Source: Actinomycetota bacterium
GTDB taxonomy: Bacteria; Actinomycetota; Acidimicrobiia; IMCC26256
Direction of reading: 5' to 3'
Length of the DNA stretch: 5,757 bases
Assembly: GCA_009702955.1 (NCBI GenBank)
Contig: WLHA01000097.1
Location: 1 to 5,757 of the forward strand
Shown here: positions 4,022 to 5,757 of the stretch, piece by piece
Layout: every line of letters begins with the position of its first letter
How positions within the stretch are numbered: the stretch's first letter is position 1
The notes under the pieces: model-generated
The model's database searches: none
Told to the model about the DNA's origin: nothing
The model's input: only the letters and a program-made list of their open reading frames with translations
Made by a program: the position numbers and the translations under genes

Positions 4022-5757
4022 CAGCCCGGCGTTGTTACCGCTAATACAACTGGATGCACCGCACCTGCACCGGCTTCGAGCAGAGCCTCGCCTACGACAG
4101 TCATCGTCCAGCGCGAGTCAACGAGGTCGTCAATCAAGATCACAGGCCCAGACGGTACTTCCCCGGCCACCTCAAATGATGTTGCGATATTGGAGTGTTG
4201 CTGAGCACTATTCGCACGAGTGCTCTGAGGTACCGCCTCACGAACCTTCGCTATCGAGGCAACGTAGGGAATCCCAAGACCATCCGCCAAGCGCTGCGCC
4301 AGCGAGAGCACAAGAGCTGGTGCACGCAGCGATGGGATATCGGTAACCCACGCAGGCTTGGGGCTAAGGCGCGCAGCCTTTACAGTCTCCACAAGAGCTG
4401 CAACCAGCGCATCGGAGAACTCGCCGGCCTCCTTGCAATCTCTTGTCTCTGAGCCCCAGCCACCGTCATTCCAGACACCGAGTGCTCGGCCCTGCTCAAC
4501 TCGCCGGTTCTCAGGAATCTTCGAGCCACCTGAATATTGCTTGCGAGGCTCAAAGGTGAGCGGGCGACCCCTTAGGAAATCGCGCGCACGCCCTACGGTG
4601 CCTCGATCAGCATCAACTGAGTATGGGCGCTCAACACAGCGCGTGCAGCGGCCACATGATTGCGACTCAGGATCGTCGAGCAGCCCACGAAGAATCTGCA
4701 TAAGACAGATATCGGAGCTGATGTACTTAAGCATTGCGTCTTGCTCGATGCGGCGCGCTGCGTTGATCTTGGCGAGACGCTCCTCGGGGTATGTCCACTT
4801 CTTTAGGGTGCGGCGATACTTCATGCCATTGCGCTCGACTACCCCCTCAACCTCGAGCACCTTCAACATCTGCTGGAGTCTGCCGCGGCGAAGATTGACG
4901 CGCTCCTCAATTGCAGGTAGCGAGGTCCAGTCGGCGCGCTTCTCTAACAACTCAATAAGTGTCTCAGCCTCCGGGCGCGATGGAAAAGCAGTCTGCATAA
5001 ACCACTCTTGGATATCGCTATCCTCCGAACCACTCAGGAGGATTCCCACGGCGTTGGGGATTGCACGCCCCGCTCTACCAACCTGCTGGTAATACGAGAT
5101 CGGCGAGCCTGGAGACTGGTAGTGAATAACAAAACCAAGATCAGGCTTGTCATAACCCATCCCGAGTGCAGAGGTAGCGCAGAGAACCTTGAGGTCGTTG
5201 CGAAGCAGGCGATCTTCTAGGCGAGTCTTGGTATCAGTCGAGAGGTCTGCTGCATAGGACTCTGCGGCGATCCCCTCATTGCGCAGCCACTCGGCGAGGC
5301 GATGAGCGTCGTTCACGGTTAGGCAGTAGACGATGCCGGTGCCCTCGAGGGTTGGGATTATCTCCGAGAGCCAGGCAAGGCGATGAGCGCGCGATGGCAT
5401 TGAGATTGCGTCAAGGCGCAGACTCTCACGATCTAGGGGCCCTCGAATTGTTGTGATGTTCTCGCCAAGTTGGGCCGTTACATCGTTAACAACGCGATCG
5501 TTCGCCGTTGCAGTTGTTCCGAGCACTGGCACATTCTTTGGGAGTAGCTCAAGAAGGCGACCGATGCGGCGGTAATCAGGGCGAAAGTCATGCCCCCAGT
5601 CGCTGATGCAGTGCACCTCGTCAACGACAAATAGCCCGGCGCGTGGTGCGAGGTTAGGCAGGACATCATCGAGGAACTCTTGATTCGCAAAACGCTCTGG
5701 CGCTACAAGGAGCGCATCAATCTTGTCGTCGGCGAGATCCTCTGTAATTTGAAACCA
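4021..5757 (-). CDS. RecQ-like helicase fused to a C-terminal phosphoribosyltransferase (5' partial)
   Basis: This is an SF2 3'-5' DNA helicase of the RecQ group. The frame is open to the window edge, so 578 residues are visible; the start and motifs 0, I and Ia lie outside. The codon at 5614-5616 is an internal GTG within DEVHC, not a start. Parts in order: Walker B DEVHC (46-50), motif III GTTATAN (80-86), motif IV GIVYCLT (141-147), motif V ATSALGMGYDKPD (194-206), and motif VI QQVGRAGRA (224-232). A winged-helix-like segment (about 279-317) comes next. A zinc site follows, Cys351-x16-Cys368-x2-Cys371-x2-Cys374, the spacing I recall for E. coli RecQ. Residues 414-578 are a type I phosphoribosyltransferase ending in the PRPP loop VILIDDLVDSRWT (539-551). 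This replaces the HRDC domain of standard RecQ. The TGA overlaps the DprA-like ATG. Likely role: DNA unwinding in repair, recombination or DNA-uptake/defence, with a nucleotide-ribose step or sensing function from the PRTase. The architecture is certain; the role is inferred. Confidence 0.93.
   Translation of the reverse strand, partial: WFQITEDLADDKIDALLVAPERFANQEFLDDVLPNLAPRAGLFVVDEVHCISDWGHDFRPDYRRIGRLLELLPKNVPVLGTTATANDRVVNDVTAQLGENITTIRGPLDRESLRLDAISMPSRAHRLAWLSEIIPTLEGTGIVYCLTVNDAHRLAEWLRNEGIAAESYAADLSTDTKTRLEDRLLRNDLKVLCATSALGMGYDKPDLGFVIHYQSPGSPISYYQQVGRAGRAIPNAVGILLSGSEDSDIQEWFMQTAFPSRPEAETLIELLEKRADWTSLPAIEERVNLRRGRLQQMLKVLEVEGVVERNGMKYRRTLKKWTYPEERLAKINAARRIEQDAMLKYISSDICLMQILRGLLDDPESQSCGRCTRCVERPYSVDADRGTVGRARDFLRGRPLTFEPRKQYSGGSKIPENRRVEQGRALGVWNDGGWGSETRDCKEAGEFSDALVAALVETVKAARLSPKPAWVTDIPSLRAPALVLSLAQRLADGLGIPYVASIAKVREAVPQSTRANSAQQHSNIATSFEVAGEVPSGPVILIDDLVDSRWTMTVVGEALLEAGAGAVHPVVLAVTTPG

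Noticed and set aside
4358..5092. Plus-strand open frame of 244 codons opposite the helicase
   Set aside because: It lies wholly inside the helicase-PRTase gene, whose motifs IV-VI, zinc cysteines and PRPP loop are intact on the other strand; the translation is low-complexity Ser/Arg.
5614..5616. GTG as the start of the helicase gene
   Set aside because: It encodes the Val of DEVHC; the preceding codons read LLVAPERFANQEF and GLFVVDE, normal RecQ sequence up to the window end.

Overview
The window is a protein-dense stretch of a moderately GC-rich bacterial chromosome. It holds six genes: four read rightward (1-3173) and two leftward (3170-5757), with the outer gene on each side cut by the window edge. 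The best guess is an actinobacterium, possibly of the Acidimicrobiia. This rests on the RecQ-phosphoribosyltransferase fusion, which I associate with Actinobacteria, the matching DprA-like partner, and the base composition. The phylum is moderately likely and the class is only a guess. I see no tRNA, rRNA, CRISPR array, transposase or integrase.

Left part (1-1687). The C-terminal end of a diguanylate cyclase (intact GGDEF motif and intact product-inhibition site) overlaps by four bases (ATGA) with a 441-residue protein of unknown function. That protein has a small alpha/beta domain at each end, joined by a long disordered acidic linker that contains six copies of a five-residue repeat. The overlap suggests coordinated synthesis of the two proteins.

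Middle (1688-3173). A 162-base gap before the chosen start carries several small hairpins and three tandem 14-base repeats. It leads to a short-chain dehydrogenase that closely resembles RhlG-type NADPH-dependent 3-oxoacyl reductases. After 37 bases comes a small DUF3293 protein.

Right part (3170-5757, minus strand). A RecQ-like helicase fused to a C-terminal phosphoribosyltransferase is followed, with a one-base stop/start overlap (TGATG), by a divergent and apparently C-terminally shortened DprA/LOG-type protein. Helicase plus zinc site, phosphoribosyltransferase and DprA is the same parts list as ComFA, ComFC and DprA of natural transformation. The pair could therefore act on single-stranded DNA in recombination, DNA uptake or defence; this is inference. 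The DprA-like gene ends tail-to-tail with the DUF3293 gene: both use TAG and share the four bases CTAG. A 28-base near-perfect palindrome lies just inside the DprA-like 3' end.

The most unusual items are the helicase-PRTase/DprA module with a DprA partner that has lost its usual ligand-binding signatures, the 28-base palindrome at the convergent junction, and the 14-base repeats before the reductase.
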